Source: Symbiodinium kawagutii
Lineage: Eukaryota > Sar > Dinophyceae > Suessiales > Symbiodiniaceae
Reading direction: 5' to 3'
DNA length: 64,000 nt
Assembly: GCA_009767595.1 (NCBI GenBank)
Contig: VSDK01012717.1
Location: 123,263-187,262, forward strand
Each line of letters opens with the position of its first letter. Position 1 is the stretch's first letter. Below, one piece after another: positions 11,697 through 23,692 of the stretch. The translations under genes and the position numbers were made by a program. The notes below the pieces were generated by a model. The model saw only the letters and a list, made by a program, of their open reading frames with translations, searched no databases and was not told the DNA's origin.

Positions 11697-11834
11697 CTGC
11701 CTGGGACTTCGAAGGGCGACCAGGTGAGATGTCACCAGGTGTTACTGGAGCGATGACGACCTTTGCCATGACTACTCGTCCTAGTCCTAATCCTAGTTCC
11801 AATCCGAGTCCTAGTCCTCTCCTACTACTGCTAC

Positions 11835-11939
11835 GTGCTAATACTACTGCTACTGCTACTACTGCTACTACTACTGCTGTTGCTGCTGCTACTACTGCTC
11901 CTACTACTACTGCTGCTGCTACTACTACTACTACTACTC

Positions 11940-11982
<43 letters not shown>

Positions 11983-12029
11983 AACTATTACTACTACTAC
12001 TACTCCTACTCCTACTCCTACTCCTACTC

Positions 12030-12086
<57 letters not shown>

Positions 12087-12118
12087 CTGCTACTACTACT
12101 ACGACGACGACGACGACG

Positions 12119-12149
<31 letters not shown>

Positions 12150-12152
12150 CTG

Positions 12153-12236
<84 letters not shown>

Positions 12237-12297
12237 CTGCTACTTCTACTACGACGACGACTACTACTACTACCACTACTACTACTACTACTACTAT

Positions 12298-12385
<88 letters not shown>

Positions 12386-12425
12386 ACGACTACGACTACG
12401 ACTACGACTACTGTTACTACTACTG
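11835..12425. repeat. Long (TAC/CTA)n microsatellite with ACG blocks
   Basis: Nearly 600 bp consists of ACT/CTA/TAC triplets, interrupted by CCT, GCT and several (ACG)4-6 blocks, and ending with a (CGACTA)n block at 12361-12405. Every frame of both strands is open, giving poly-Thr, poly-Leu, poly-Ser and poly-Val shadows. Whether the array overlaps a real exon cannot be seen. Confidence 0.9.
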
Positions 12426-12539
12426 CTGCTGCTGCTATTCCTGGCCATGTCAGAAATCAACGTGCAGCCAATGCATCGGCCTCCTCGCAGACTTCTGTAA
12501 GTCTCATGAACTCCAAAACCAAGATGATGCCACAGATTT

Positions 12540-12651
12540 GGCTGTGGGTCAAAACCCCGTACCCCTGGTTCCCCATCATTGACCATTGTTTTCCCTATAG
12601 TTTGTTGGTTATTAACCACCATTATTGTTTACTTAATATTGACCCATTGCC
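12540..12651. mobile_element. Family B inverted-repeat element (B3) with ATTT duplication
   Basis: It starts GGCTGTGGGTCAAAACCCCG and ends TTAATATTGACCCATTGCC. ATTT flanks it at 12536-12539 and 12652-12655. It sits about 115 bp from the end of the TAC array. Confidence 0.8.
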
Positions 12652-12659
12652 ATTTGTTT

Positions 12660-14426
12660 TTTCAAGTAAACAATCCCCAGGTGGCAAATCTGTTCTCTCT
12701 CAGCACCTGCCTCTGTGCCAGTGCTCCTTTCAGGTCCACTATCTGGAAATTGTGTACGTTTTCATGTATGTCATCTTGAAACTGGTTGATAATCAATGAT
12801 CATGATGGTTTAAGATATGCCAATGTTGCTAAATCATATTAGTCATAAGTTTATGTTGGTGAATGGAGAATCACAAGTCTTTCTTCTTCCTTGCTTCGCT
12901 GGTTCAGTCCTATCCATTTTGATCATTGCTGTGGAAGAGACACCCGCAATTATGCCGAAAGGCCATTGTCGAGGAGTGACTTGGTGGTACTGCCATGTAT
13001 GGACACCCATATGTGTCATTCACCATGATCAACCATGGTCAGCCATGATCAAACCTTGTCAATATTAAGCATGTACTAACCATTATTCTTTAATCATTCA
13101 TCATCAGTCCTGTATATGGCCAAAATGGCGCAGTTGCTGCCATCACTGGTTGCCCTCTGGTAGACTAACCAGCAAAAGAGGAAATAGAACCACATTTGGT
13201 AGGACTATGATCAAACAGGTCCTGGTTTGTGATTATTTGCCACGCCTAAAAATATGCTCGCCAATTAGAAACCATCATCCCAAGCGATATGGCTAAACTA
13301 ATTAATCCCCTTGAAGCCACGACTTGTTAACCACAATTCTATAACCATTGTATTCTCCATGTTTGCTTGTTACTGGTTACTGGTTATCCCTTGTTCAAAA
13401 AATATTGATACCCATTACTGCAACCAACCACTGATAGTCAAATCCTTTGGATTGTCAAATTACTCATGCTCATTTTGCATCCTTATCCTTGATCAAAAAC
13501 CATTATTTTGGATTGTTATTTGTCCAACCATTGTCAATCAATTGTGGTTGTTGTCCCTGGTTTCTGGTTGCCCTCGTATAAACCCTGATCATAATTCATG
13601 TTATGTCATTAAACAACATTGTTGCTTGTTGGTTCTCCTCATTATCCTGTGTCATGTTTTGTTTTTGCTTGTCCTCACTTATCCGCCAGTTGTCATTGAT
13701 CATGATTCATTTACCAGTACATTCCCCATGTTTGCTTGTTATCCTTTGTCATGAACCATGATTACCTTGGTTTTGGCTTATTTTCCAAACAAGGAAATTG
13801 GTCAAACAAAACCTAGCATTGGTTTTGGTAAGACAACATCATTAGTAAACCACAATAATGACATGATTACCTTGCCATGGTACTCATTTTCCCCGTTAGT
13901 CAAACAATCCAACGCCACACCATGCTTTCTCCAGGGACCCTACTGGTGCTGCTGACGCAAGGCGAGTTGGCGCAAGTCAGGCTGAACGCCTGCCATTCTG
14001 CGAGACCGCGGATCTAAGAAAAGGTTGATGCTTAGCTGGTAGTTGCTGATGATGGTAAATGATGGCAAATAAGTGGTGGTATATATGAATGGTTGTTGAT
14101 GATAGCAAATAATGGCAAATAATGATCACGATACATAATTGTTGATGATGGTAAATGAATGGTGGTTGATGAGAACTATTGATGGCTCATGATAGTGAAT
14201 GATGGTTGATTCTGGTAACTGGCTGTTGATGACAGTTGAAACGCTTGATGACGGTTGGTTGATAATTGAATCATGGCTAAATCTTGGTTAAATCATGGCT
14301 AAATCTTGGTTAAATCATGGTTGATAATGGTTGATCTGGGGTGTTCATGGTTAATAGTGCTCGATAATGTTTCAGGCCGTTTCAGGTGGCAATGATTCGT
14401 AGAGGCTCTTGATGCAACAGTGCCCT

Positions 14427-14484
<58 letters not shown>

Positions 14485-14537
14485 CAACAGCTATAGCTTA
14501 TTAATGGTTAACTATAGGAGTTAATAAGCAACCATAG

Positions 14538-14590
<53 letters not shown>

Positions 14591-14646
14591 GCGACCAACC
14601 AATGGTATATGAATGATTACTTAAGGGTAATGAGCAACTATAGGAT

Positions 14647-14680
<34 letters not shown>

Positions 14681-15280
14681 AGATCAGTTAAACGGTCCAA
14701 TGATGGCATGTAGAGTATCTTGATTCATAGCTGATGATGAAACAGGTGCTCTGCAAACAGTGGTTGGGAATCAATCAAACCAATTGAGAAGCTTCTCGAC
14801 CAAGCATCAATGGTGAACATTGATTGATTGAGCTTAATGATGGGGGATAGCAATCAAGAAGTAAACAAAGCAAACTGATGTTTGTCAGCTCCTGAAAAAT
14901 TAACAATCAGAACGACAATCACCCAACACTCCAAAACCATCTTTTGCATTTGTCGATGAATCGCATGCGACAGCATTGTGACCATGAATCAGCCATCCAA
15001 CTGTCGACAGCATAAAATCTCTTTATCACTGCTCACTAACATCACGATTGGAACGGCTCAAAATTATGAGCCACAAGAAATGGTTGATTCCTCTCTAACG
15101 ATCGACCATTTCCGCGTTCAGTATGACCACAAAAAACAATCACCAATTCACCATTCGTAGCCACTTCACCATCACATTGCCAACTCATTCACAATGATGA
15201 ACCACCTTAGAACCACTCATTCACCATGATGAACCACCTTAGAACCACTCATTCACCATCACTAAGCACCACAAAATCCG
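12660..15280. other. Low-complexity interval without a supported gene
   Basis: It contains degenerate words (TGATGGTTGATAATGG at 14040-14370, CACCTTAGAACCACTCATT at 15190-15260), three (GAT)n arrays and a half copy of a family D end at about 13149. Open frames at 13311-13955 are composed of the same words and look non-coding. Confidence 0.45.
14427..14679. repeat. Three neighbouring (GAT)n arrays
   Basis: GAT arrays occupy about 14427-14483, 14538-14591 and 14646-14679. They are separated by related spacers containing AACTATAGG and TAATGAGCAAC or TAATAAGCAAC words, so the microsatellite plus spacer seems to have been duplicated. Confidence 0.85.
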
Positions 15281-15287
15281 ATTGAAC

Positions 15288-15355
15288 CCATCTGCGCCTG
15301 GCGTCGTCTGGGCCCATTGATGCTGCTCTGCCACAGGGAATTCTGGAGGCGGCAC
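15288..15355 (-). CDS. Candidate exon (68 bp), minus strand
   Basis: The acceptor GGATGTTTCAG and the donor CAGATGG followed by GTTCAA bound the block. Two frames are open: one reads VPPPEFPVAEQHQWAQTTPG, the other AASRIPCGRAASMGPDDARR. The second leaves no trailing base and would join 11593-11696. The first looks more protein-like but joins neither neighbour as drawn. I cannot choose between them. Confidence 0.35.
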
Positions 15356-15503
15356 CTGAAACATCCAAGTGCTACACATGCCTTTAAAATGACGAAGCAA
15401 ATTGGAACAAATCTACCTTGACCCTTACCCTATGATTTTTCGGATTGATACCTATTATTTTCGGAGTTTTACCAATTTTAATGGGGGAATTGAGGGTCAA
15501 GGT

Positions 15504-15530
15504 ATACATATATATATATATATATATATG
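15504..15530. repeat. (TA)n microsatellite
   Basis: About thirteen TA units lie inside an AT-rich stretch (15400-16420) with no supported gene. Confidence 0.9.
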
Positions 15531-17149
15531 ATTACAAATGTAGAACTCTGGGACTGTACTGTTGCATCTATACATAAATGATCACACATGTAAACCTCTA
15601 CAATTGTACTGTTGCATCTAGATCACAAATGCATAAATAGTCATCAATACAACAGTACAATTGAAGAGGATATAACTCGAATATACTGTACACAAGAATA
15701 AATGGCATAATCGTAGAGCTTGTGCATCATGTTGTAGCTCATGAACTGGTTGCGGATGGTCTTGTGCTGGGGAAGATCCTGACCACAACTTCAGGGGTTG
15801 GCCTTCTTGAAGTCACCTTTATGTGAGTTATCATTCTGGATCCACTAATCAAGCAATATACATACAACTAATAGAATGATTGTATAATGTATATAAATGA
15901 TATTAGATGACTATAATTGATCTATTGTTTGAAATAGGGATCTACCACTCAGCATTTAACGGTGGATTTGACGGGTAGTCCCAAATATCATCTTGGTTAT
16001 ACTGTATATACTTAATCAAGCACATGACACACCCAAAAAAAAACTCACACCATCTACGCCGCCACAAGAATACCTATTCCCTCACAGTCCTCATGATTTC
16101 CGCAATGCCATTAATGGACAACCTCCACTGCCAGGAAAAGTAATACCAAGAAGAAGCAAGAGTGCTCGTAATTGGAAACATAGTAAATTATATGCAATTA
16201 TCAAATCAAAAGAAATGAGTAAAATCTATGTCTACCTGCGTTAAATATGGTTTTAATATACTCAAAAGCTTGGAGATTCATACCTACTGATCTTCGTTTG
16301 CTAAGGCGATAGATCACAAACGATGCGCATGTGTAGATATATGTAGATAAGCAAATTCTCCACACATACCAGGTGGAGAAGTCCAATAATAGATCAGGAA
16401 TGGCCACACAGTCTCTTCACTCCCCTGGGATGCGACAAAGCTGTCAACTTCCCACCTAGTCTGGTCCACAGCCACAACCTCCAAACCAGTCTCAGTAAAG
16501 GGCGTAGATTGTGAGAAGAAGCGGGCCCAAGATGATCAAGCCATGATTCCAAAAGTTTCAGGGGTGAATGGCTGAAAATTACCTGAATTCACTTCTTGTA
16601 TAGCCATTCATAAGAACCAGCCGTAACATGCAATAACTATCATAAACCATAATTAATTGTGATAACAACATATTCATATAATCCTCATCAAAGTCACTAC
16701 AAAAAACAAAATAAACACGACTTGTTAAGCCATAGTTTGGTTGGCTATTGCCGCTATAACCTACTATTGAATACCATTTGGTTCCACCCCTCCTGGTAGC
16801 CCCTGGCCTCGCTCCCCCTTTAGCTACATGGAAACCCCTGGCTCCCAACCGCTCCCTTCCAACCAACAGCCGGTTAAGCATCAATCCACTGAGCTCAGAG
16901 TTAACCACCATTGACTATCAACCATCACCAACCACTCAACTAACCATCAACTAACCCAGTGAACTCCTAGCAAACTACTAAGCCCATTACCCACTACTAG
17001 CCACAGCTCACCCATTCGAAAACACCATGGCAGTTGGTCATTGTCCACTCCCAACTATGTTAAACATCAATTATCAATTAAACATCAATAGATCATTGCG
17101 TGGAAGCTCCCCATCTGAGGGACCATCAACCATTAACCCACTTAATTCC

Positions 17150-17345
17150 AAACCATTAACCATCAACCATCATCAACCATGGTTAACCACTACTAACCAT
17201 CAACCATCAACAACCAATCAACCAACCAATCAATAAACCAATCAACCAACCAATCAATTAACCAATCAATTAACCAATCAACTAACCAATCAAGAAACCA
17301 ATCAACCAACCAATCAACTAACCAATCAACTAACCATCAACCCAC
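17150..17345. repeat. CAACCAATCAAC / AACCATCAACC tandem tract
   Basis: Tandem 4-8 bp units (AACC, AATC, ATCA) are arranged as AACCAATCAACC and AACCAATCAATT. The tract borders the GC-rich candidate exon at 17374. Confidence 0.8.
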
Positions 17346-17373
17346 AAACTAACCCACTGAACCCCTGACCAAC

Positions 17374-17444
17374 CTTGATGGCCCCACCCCGCCTGAACAG
17401 CCTCAGGCACTTCCATGATTTCTCGCATGGAGGGCTGGGACGAC
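17374..17444 (-). CDS. Candidate exon (71 bp), minus strand
   Basis: The acceptor TGTGTCATCGAG and the donor CATCAAG followed by GTTGGT bound a GC-rich block. With one leading base it reads SSQPSMREIMEVPEAVQAGW and then GHQ, an amphipathic, natural-looking peptide. A second open frame is Cys/Arg-rich. The first frame can follow 19404-19521 in phase. No family is recognised. Confidence 0.45.
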
Positions 17445-17499
17445 CTCGATGACACAACCAGCCAAGCAAGCAAGCCACAAGGGTTGCAAGGGGTGAACG

Positions 17500-18150
17500 A
17501 TAGCTAGTTACAGCCAGTCAAAGGTGGTTAAAGCTAGTTACAGCTGGTTATAGGTGGCTGCTATAGCTAGTTACAGCTGGTTGTAGGTGGTTGTTATAGC
17601 TAGTTGCAGCCAGTCAAAGGTGGTTAAAGCTAGTTACAGCTGGTTATAGGTGGCTGCTATAGCTAGTTACAGCTGGTTATAGGTGGCTGCTATAGCTAGT
17701 TACAGTTGGTTGTAGGTGGTTGTTATAGCTAGTTGCAGCCAGTCATAGGTGGTTAAAGCTAGTTACAGCTGATTATAGGTGGCTGCTATAGCTAGTTACA
17801 GCTGGTTGTAGGTGGTTGTTATAGCTAGTTGCAGCTGCTTATAGGTGGTTGTTATAGCTAGTTGCAGCTAGTTATAGGTGGTTGTTATAGGTAGTTGCAG
17901 CTAGTTATAGGCGGGTTTTTTAGCTAGTTGTAGGGGGTGCAGCTAGTTATAGGCGGTTGTTATAGCTAGTTGCAGCTGGTTGTAGGTGGTTGTTATAGCT
18001 AGTTGCAGCTAGTTATAGGTGGTTGTTATAGCTAGTTGCAGCTAGTTATAGGTGGTTGTTATGGCTAGTTGCAGCTAGTTATAGGTGGTTTAAGCTAGGT
18101 ATAGCTAGATTCAGCTGGTCACAGCTAGTTACAACTTGCTGCAGCTAGTT
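17500..18150. repeat. TAGCTAGTTGCAG minisatellite, period about 33 bp
   Basis: Roughly twenty imperfect copies of a unit TATAGCTAGTTGCAGCTAGT followed by TATAGGTGGTTGT are present. Two unit types alternate in the first half (GCTGGTTATAGGTGGCTGC and GCCAGTCAAAGGTGGTTAA), which implies a higher-order repeat. AGCTAGTT and AACTAGCT give the unit internal dyad symmetry. Confidence 0.9.
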
Positions 18151-18536
18151 GTAATGATTCTCAAACCTTAATCATGGCTATGCTAAGAGTCGTCAATCAT
18201 GCTGCATTATGATTAATGATGGTTACTGACAGTACCGTTCAACCAACCAAGCACGCGAACACCCCCAAAAAATCGTACGATACGAACAAGCAACCAAACA
18301 GCCATTTCTCTGGGTTCAAAACAATTTTGGGATGATTGAGTGCAGGGACTGCAGGCGCCCAATTTCAATGAAACTTGGAATCCAGGATCATAACATAAAT
18401 TGTATAAATGAGTCATTAAAGGTAGTTGGTGGCTATTCCGAGGCCTCAGTTAGTGAGATTCCCATGCAATCGACCAATCGACCATGAAGGCTTCTTTGTC
18501 TTGTTTACTGTGAAGGGTAAGTGCAAGATGTCACCT

Positions 18537-18645
18537 GGTGTTTTCTCAAAATAAAATAGGGACCCCAATTGTTGAGTGGTTTATTACTGTAGATGATTAT
18601 GTAACAAAGGATGATTTTGGGGTCCACCCATGTTGAGAAACCACC
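18537..18645. mobile_element. Family A inverted-repeat element (A5) with ACCT duplication
   Basis: It starts GGTGTTTTCTCAAAATAAAA and ends CCATGTTGAGAAACCACC. ACCT flanks it on both sides (18533-18536 and 18646-18649). Read on the minus strand, the strand of most candidate exons, the duplication is AGGT. Confidence 0.8.
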
Positions 18646-19014
18646 ACCTATGTGATTGGTTATTACTACGATTGATGCATCACCAATATGGCCGATTACT
18701 GTGATACCTATAGCAAAGCTTCACATTGAAGATGTACATGATAGGTATCAACCAACCGCTGGCTACAAGATTGGCGATGTATCGATCAAGAAACTATTGC
18801 TATGGTGATACATCACCCCACAACAGTGGCTGATTGGTGGTGAACGTTGTGCTGGAAAAAAATATGCTCGCCAATTGCCATCATCCCATCATGGTTGGAC
18901 ACGCAAAATCATCCACTGAAACCACCAACCAGTGATTGAGCATGATTAAACGTTGCATTTCCAATTTTGCTCGTTATCCCTTGGTATCAAAAAAGCATTT
19001 GACCATTAACAACC

Positions 19015-19370
19015 AATGATGGTTCCCTACTATTTAATTGTTCTGCCCTACTATTGTTATACCCTACTATCAACAACCGATGTTCCCTGGATTGTTCTTC
19101 ATACCCTACTATTGTTATACCTGAAGGATCTTGCAGCACTGTTACCCTTTTTTGTGTATCAAAGGATCCCCCAGGTAGCACGATTGTTCTTGGTTCATCT
19201 TTTTACCTTTGTAACATTGTCGCTTACATAGTTTTACATGGTTTTACCCTAACATTGCCGAGTTATACCCTGGTTATTCCACTATTCTTGTTGGTTTTAC
19301 CCTAGTATTGCCGGTTTTACATGGTTTTACCCTAGTTAGACCACTATACTTGTTGGTTTGAACTGATTTA
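19015..19370. repeat. TACCCTACTATTGTTATACC / GGTTTTACCCTAG repeats
   Basis: The plus strand carries several copies of CCCTACTATTGTTATACC, then of TTGCCGGTTTTACATGGTTT. They are open in two plus-strand frames (about 70-80 codons, hydrophobic), but composition and repetition argue against a gene. Confidence 0.6.
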
Positions 19371-19403
19371 CCACAGCTTTACTCCCCTAGTCTTGCCGGT
19401 TAC

Positions 19404-19521
19404 ATCCGTTGCGTCCCCGTGGACACCCGGCGCTTAAGGGGTCCCACCGAGGGCAAACGGGTCCCACAACGATCGCGCGCCTCCTTCGGTTCCGTCGGCG
19501 CCGACGGCTCGCCTGTGACTC
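19404..19521 (-). CDS. Candidate exon in a strongly GC-rich island, minus strand
   Basis: This is one of the sharpest GC islands, about 120 bp in AT-rich flanks. On the minus strand an acceptor CCGGCGCAG precedes a frame with VTGEPSAPTEPKEARDRCGT and a basic end, with a possible donor GGAT followed by GTAACC. A second minus frame (GADGTEGGARSLWDPFALGG) would use an earlier donor. A plus-strand frame is open too. It is likely exonic, with exact frame unresolved. Confidence 0.4.
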
Positions 19522-19768
19522 CTGCGCCGGCGGGAGGTGAAGGGATGAAGTTGATGATATGGCTATGGGTCAAGCAGTTAATCAACCAACTAATGGCTGG
19601 TTATAATGGTTAATGATAGGGGATGATAACTCGAAACCATGGCGATATACCAGCTATATGTGGCTATGGGTCAAGCAGTCAATCAACCAACAACAATGGC
19701 TAACCAGCTAATTAATGGTTAATAGTAGGGGATGAAACCAACAATAGTAGGGGATATACGAGCTACAT

Positions 19769-19880
19769 GGCTATGGGTCAATATTAAGCAACCAACAATT
19801 TGGGATATTGACCAACAACAACAAGGAAAACAATGGTTAATGATAGGGGAACGAGGGGTACAGGGTTTTGACCCATAGCC
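19769..19880. mobile_element. Family B inverted-repeat element (B4)
   Basis: It starts GGCTATGGGTCAATATTAAG and ends GGTTTTGACCCATAGCC. The flanks are ACAT and ATAT, one base different. Two more left ends of the family (GGCTATGGGTCAAGCAGT) lie at about 19560 and 19666, forming a cluster of three starts with only one complete copy. Confidence 0.75.
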
Positions 19881-20893
19881 ATATTCATGTTTTCATGTTG
19901 ACCAACAACAATGAAAGATTGATTGATGATTGAGAAATTCTTCAACATGAATTGACGATTCAGGTTGATGATTCATGTTAGTGATATAGTGTTGATTGAT
20001 TTATGCTAATCAATGTTGATGATCTGTGTTGATATAATGTTGATGATTCATGTGGAGTTATCCATGGTAGTACCCCTCAAGCTAACTGTTTCGCAACGGG
20101 GAAGCCACCGTTTTCACCATGGGGTTTGATATGATTTTTTGGACAACAAAATTCCATGTTGATGTTTTTGAATTATGAATGATTAGCAGGTAAGGATGAC
20201 TGATGTTCAAGTCACTTAGATGCTTGTTGATGCTTAATACTGGGTGATTATAGCTGATTACCAGCTAATGATGGGGGATATGCAGCTAGTAATGATGGTC
20301 AGGAATGCTTGAGAATGGTGATGCAGCAAGGTTCATTAAGGATCACAAATCATTGCTAATCAACAATAGTACTGGATAATAATGGTTAAATGATGGCTAA
20401 TAATGGTTGATGATGGGTAACAGTGTTTGATCCTGGGAATTCATGGGAGCTAGTGGTTGATCATTCTTGATCATGGACGAAAAGGCCGCAGCGCTGTGGT
20501 GCACAGTGCACAGCGGATGGCGAATAAGCTCGGATGTTCTAACCAGGTTTGCTGTGAAAACACATCCTATGAAAATGCATCCAAGTGGAATAGACATGTG
20601 AAATGCAAAAAAGAAAAGACAGCTATACGGCTATACGGTAGATGAATCACTTATTGAAACTGGTCAAACTGGTTTCTCTTAACTTCCAGATCGGTTTCCC
20701 AAAGCGTAAGCATCCGCAAGGAAGGTCTTCCCACTATCATGTGGCGACCCCAGAGGGATACCCCTGACTCCTTATAGCTCCTTCCCAACCTACAGCCAGC
20801 AGCCAGGTCAATCATTGGTACCAGCCAACCTTACAGCTCCCCAAGACTCCCAAAGGGTAACCATCCTTATAGCTACATTTATTGAACCCCGAT

Positions 20894-20993
20894 CTGGTTG
20901 GTGGTTGCACCGCCTTTGTGAAAAACATGCTTGTCAACCAACCATTTGCTGATAATTAACAGGACAAATAACATGTTTGAAACCACTGACCAG
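20894..20993. mobile_element. Family C inverted-repeat element (C4)
   Basis: It starts CTGGTTGGTGGTTGCACC and ends GTTTGAAACCACTGACCAG. Internal words GTCAACCAACCATTTGCTGA and GGACAAATAACATG match the family. No target duplication is recognisable. Confidence 0.65.
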
Positions 20994-21814
20994 CAATTTT
21001 CACGGAGTTATAGCAGGTAACCCCCCCATATGGCCACCATAATGCCATACTATTGAACTATGCCGCAGCTCCCTCCCAACAGCCAGCCACTCTTTTCTCC
21101 ACCACAACCAGCAACCAGCAACCCGTCCTGCAGGTCGCTACGTTCCTCGGGCCTCGACGCACCTAGCGAGGTCAACGATAGCTATGGTCATGGGATGTCA
21201 TGGGTGAGCAATGGTCAGTACTAGCCAATCAATGATAGTCATGGGCCATAGCGGTAATGATAGTGATGAATCATAGTAATAGTTGTTGATGGTGGTAATG
21301 GTTGATAATACTGATTCTGTAGTGGTACATCTTTTGGTAAGTATGAATGATGATGATAATCATAGTTGGTGATAATGGTTCGTATTAGCTACTCATGGGC
21401 AATCGTGGTTGATAGTGATACTGGGTGATAGCGGTTCTAAGTTGCTCGTGGTAGTGCCCTCTGCTCACGGACTAAGCAGTTCATGAGACATTCACAACAA
21501 CGAACTTGTAGCACTTGTTGGATGCTCACCATAGTGGTTTCATATTCGCCCGGATGTTGGACGTGTGCAACTACCAATCTGGTGGACAATATGTGACATG
21601 ACCCCAAACTTTGGGCATGTCCATCATCTTTGCGATCCGAAAAGTTTGCTGGCCAGTCATCTCCCGTCACATGGCAGGATGATATTCGATGTACCAGATC
21701 TCGTGGGTTTGTGAAGCCACATCAGAAAGCCAAAGGAAGCTATCCATATAGATCCATATACGAAGTTTACTAGGAACAGCATGGACATCCTTACACATAG
21801 GAGGTGATTGCAAT

Positions 21815-21900
21815 CTTAAAATGAGGGTATCCCCAGAAGCCTCCGTTATTTACCATGTATAATAAAAGACATGTGGTGCCTTCATTTTAAGACACCCCAA
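21815..21900. mobile_element. Diverged family A-like inverted repeat (A6)
   Basis: The inverted ends TCTTAAAATGAGGGTATCCC and CCTTCATTTTAAGACACCCC enclose a TTATTTACCATGTATAATAAAA core. The ends match each other, but resemble family A only loosely. Confidence 0.5.
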
Positions 21901-22201
21901 CTATTGTAGCTGTCTAACCATTCTTGTTGGTGATGTTTCCCTATTATGAACTATTTGAATCCCCAAAAAAATGATTATCATCATGATTCGTATTCCACTG
22001 GTGTCCCTATTATTTATAGGTTTCTAGCCGTTTAAGTCCCCTATAAAACCATCACAAAAACACAATTTTTGCTGTCATAGGCCCTATTGTTGCTTTTAGT
22101 CCCTTTGTTAATGACCATGACTGACCATTATATTCCCTTATAAAACCATGAAAATAACCATATTGACATCATTGTCAACCATTGTATACGAACCATTACA
22201 C

Positions 22202-22285
22202 CCATCTCAGCCTGTCTCAACAGATTCGTGTCATCCCATGTCATCCCTGTCAGCTGACCTGAGACCGCAGTGCGGCAGGTTTCAC
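22202..22285 (-). CDS. Candidate exon (84 bp), minus strand
   Basis: The acceptor AGCCTTAG and the donor GAGATGG followed by GTGTAATG bound the exon. With two leading bases it reads ETCRTAVSGQLTGMTWDDTN, then LLRQAEM, a natural soluble-protein composition. Its trailing base fits the leading bases of 19404-19521. No domain is recognised. Confidence 0.45.
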
Positions 22286-23674
22286 CTAAGGCTGGCAGCG
22301 TCCATCATTGTAAAATTCCAATCGTCGTTGCGGGTAGATGGATAGTGTGCTTGACAACTGATGCTTAACAATGGTTTGAAATGGCTCATTAAATGGTTAA
22401 TAAATGAATGTTGGTGGCTCATTGGTGATTGACAATGGCGAATCATGGCAAATCAATTGCTTGATATATGATAGTGGTGATCGATGAAGGGTTAGTGACG
22501 AATAATGGGCGATAGCAATGGCTCATCATGGTCATTAAACAGCTTCGAAAATGATGGTGTTACCAATAAAATGGTCAACTTCAACAAAATCCTAAGTACG
22601 AGCAGACTAGGGGTGTGTTTTTGTATTCTTTTCTTTTGTTGTGGACTTTTGTTGCTTCCTATGGACTAGTATGAGAGTAAAAATTTAACAAATGAGTAAC
22701 AACATGACAAGCACAAGCCAACAACAAAGTCGATCATACAAGGTCACCACTTCAAAGTCAGCTGCTCCGCGTTTGGTACGAGCAGGGTTGCAGCCAAATC
22801 TCTGTGGCGTGGAGTACTGGTATGGTTGGTGATAGTTGCTCTTTCTTGTTGCTTATAGTTATATGTGATTGTGGGTAGACCTCGCTATTTGTTGTTGTTG
22901 GTCATTGTTCCTTAGCTATTCCGTGGAGGACGGTTCATGCTGACCCATGTCCATATGTCGCAGCCAAACACCTTTGGTGATGAAGTTGGCAAATTCTGTG
23001 CTTTGGACTGACCTAATCTTTGCGAAATGAAGTTTCACTCGTTGTTGAAAAGGGACTATCGGTGGCATGATCAGCCCCAGGATGCACAAAAATGATACCG
23101 ATCTTATCCAGCAAAGTCCTGGAATACCCTTCCAGGCGGGTCCATTCACAAATTGATGCACCACTCAACGATACAAGGCTATGATCATCAATAGTGGATA
23201 CCATCGTCTTTAGCGACTACCCCTAAGTACCACATGATGTCATTCATTAACGATGCTTTTTGGCGCCTCTTGACATATCATTTAGCCCATGGGTTCAGCC
23301 CATCCCCGCCTGCATTTTTTTTCGAGGACGACCCAGCTCCTGGTTGGAGCAGCGGCCAGAAAGGCTTCAGAAAGAGCGTTTAATGATGGTTGGTAGTGGT
23401 TAATGAATAATGGGTACCAGTGGCAAGTGGGTGATACTAGGAGATTATACTGATACTTGGGGATTTTACTGGTTAATTGGGGGTTATACTGGTTAATAGG
23501 GGCCATTACCATTAATCAATTTTTTTCAATACCAACCAGGACCAAAACGTGTAGCTCAAGTCCCAACGGCGAAACAACTGTTACAGCCATTCTGGTTCGT
23601 CAATCGTCCCAAATAACGGTCGATTCTGGGTTCCATTCCTTTCTGAATTCACGAGGCGACAGGATAACCACAAC

Positions 23675-23692
23675 AGTGTGTGTGTGTGTGTG
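23675..23692. repeat. (GT)n microsatellite
   Basis: A short GTGTGTGT run lies within a 500-bp stretch that stays open on the plus strand (23457-23972). The long frame has no splice or composition support and is not called. Confidence 0.8.

Larger units (their letters stand above)
19900..22195. other. Low-complexity interval with one family C element
   Basis: TTGATGATTCATGTTGATG-type repeats fill 19900-20060. A GC-rich patch at 21115-21180 is flanked by AG and GT on the minus strand and could encode ASRPEERSDLQDG, but it is too short to call. No other gene is seen. Confidence 0.4.

Noticed and set aside
11510..12799. A 429-codon plus-strand open frame, mostly poly-Thr, with 220-260 codon frames in other frames
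   Set aside because: All six frames are open through the TAC array because it is a trinucleotide repeat. Only the minus-strand block at 11593-11696 has independent coding evidence.
17500..18150. Regular repeats that might suggest a CRISPR-like array
   Set aside because: Units are contiguous and diverged with no unique spacers, in eukaryotic-looking DNA. It is a minisatellite.
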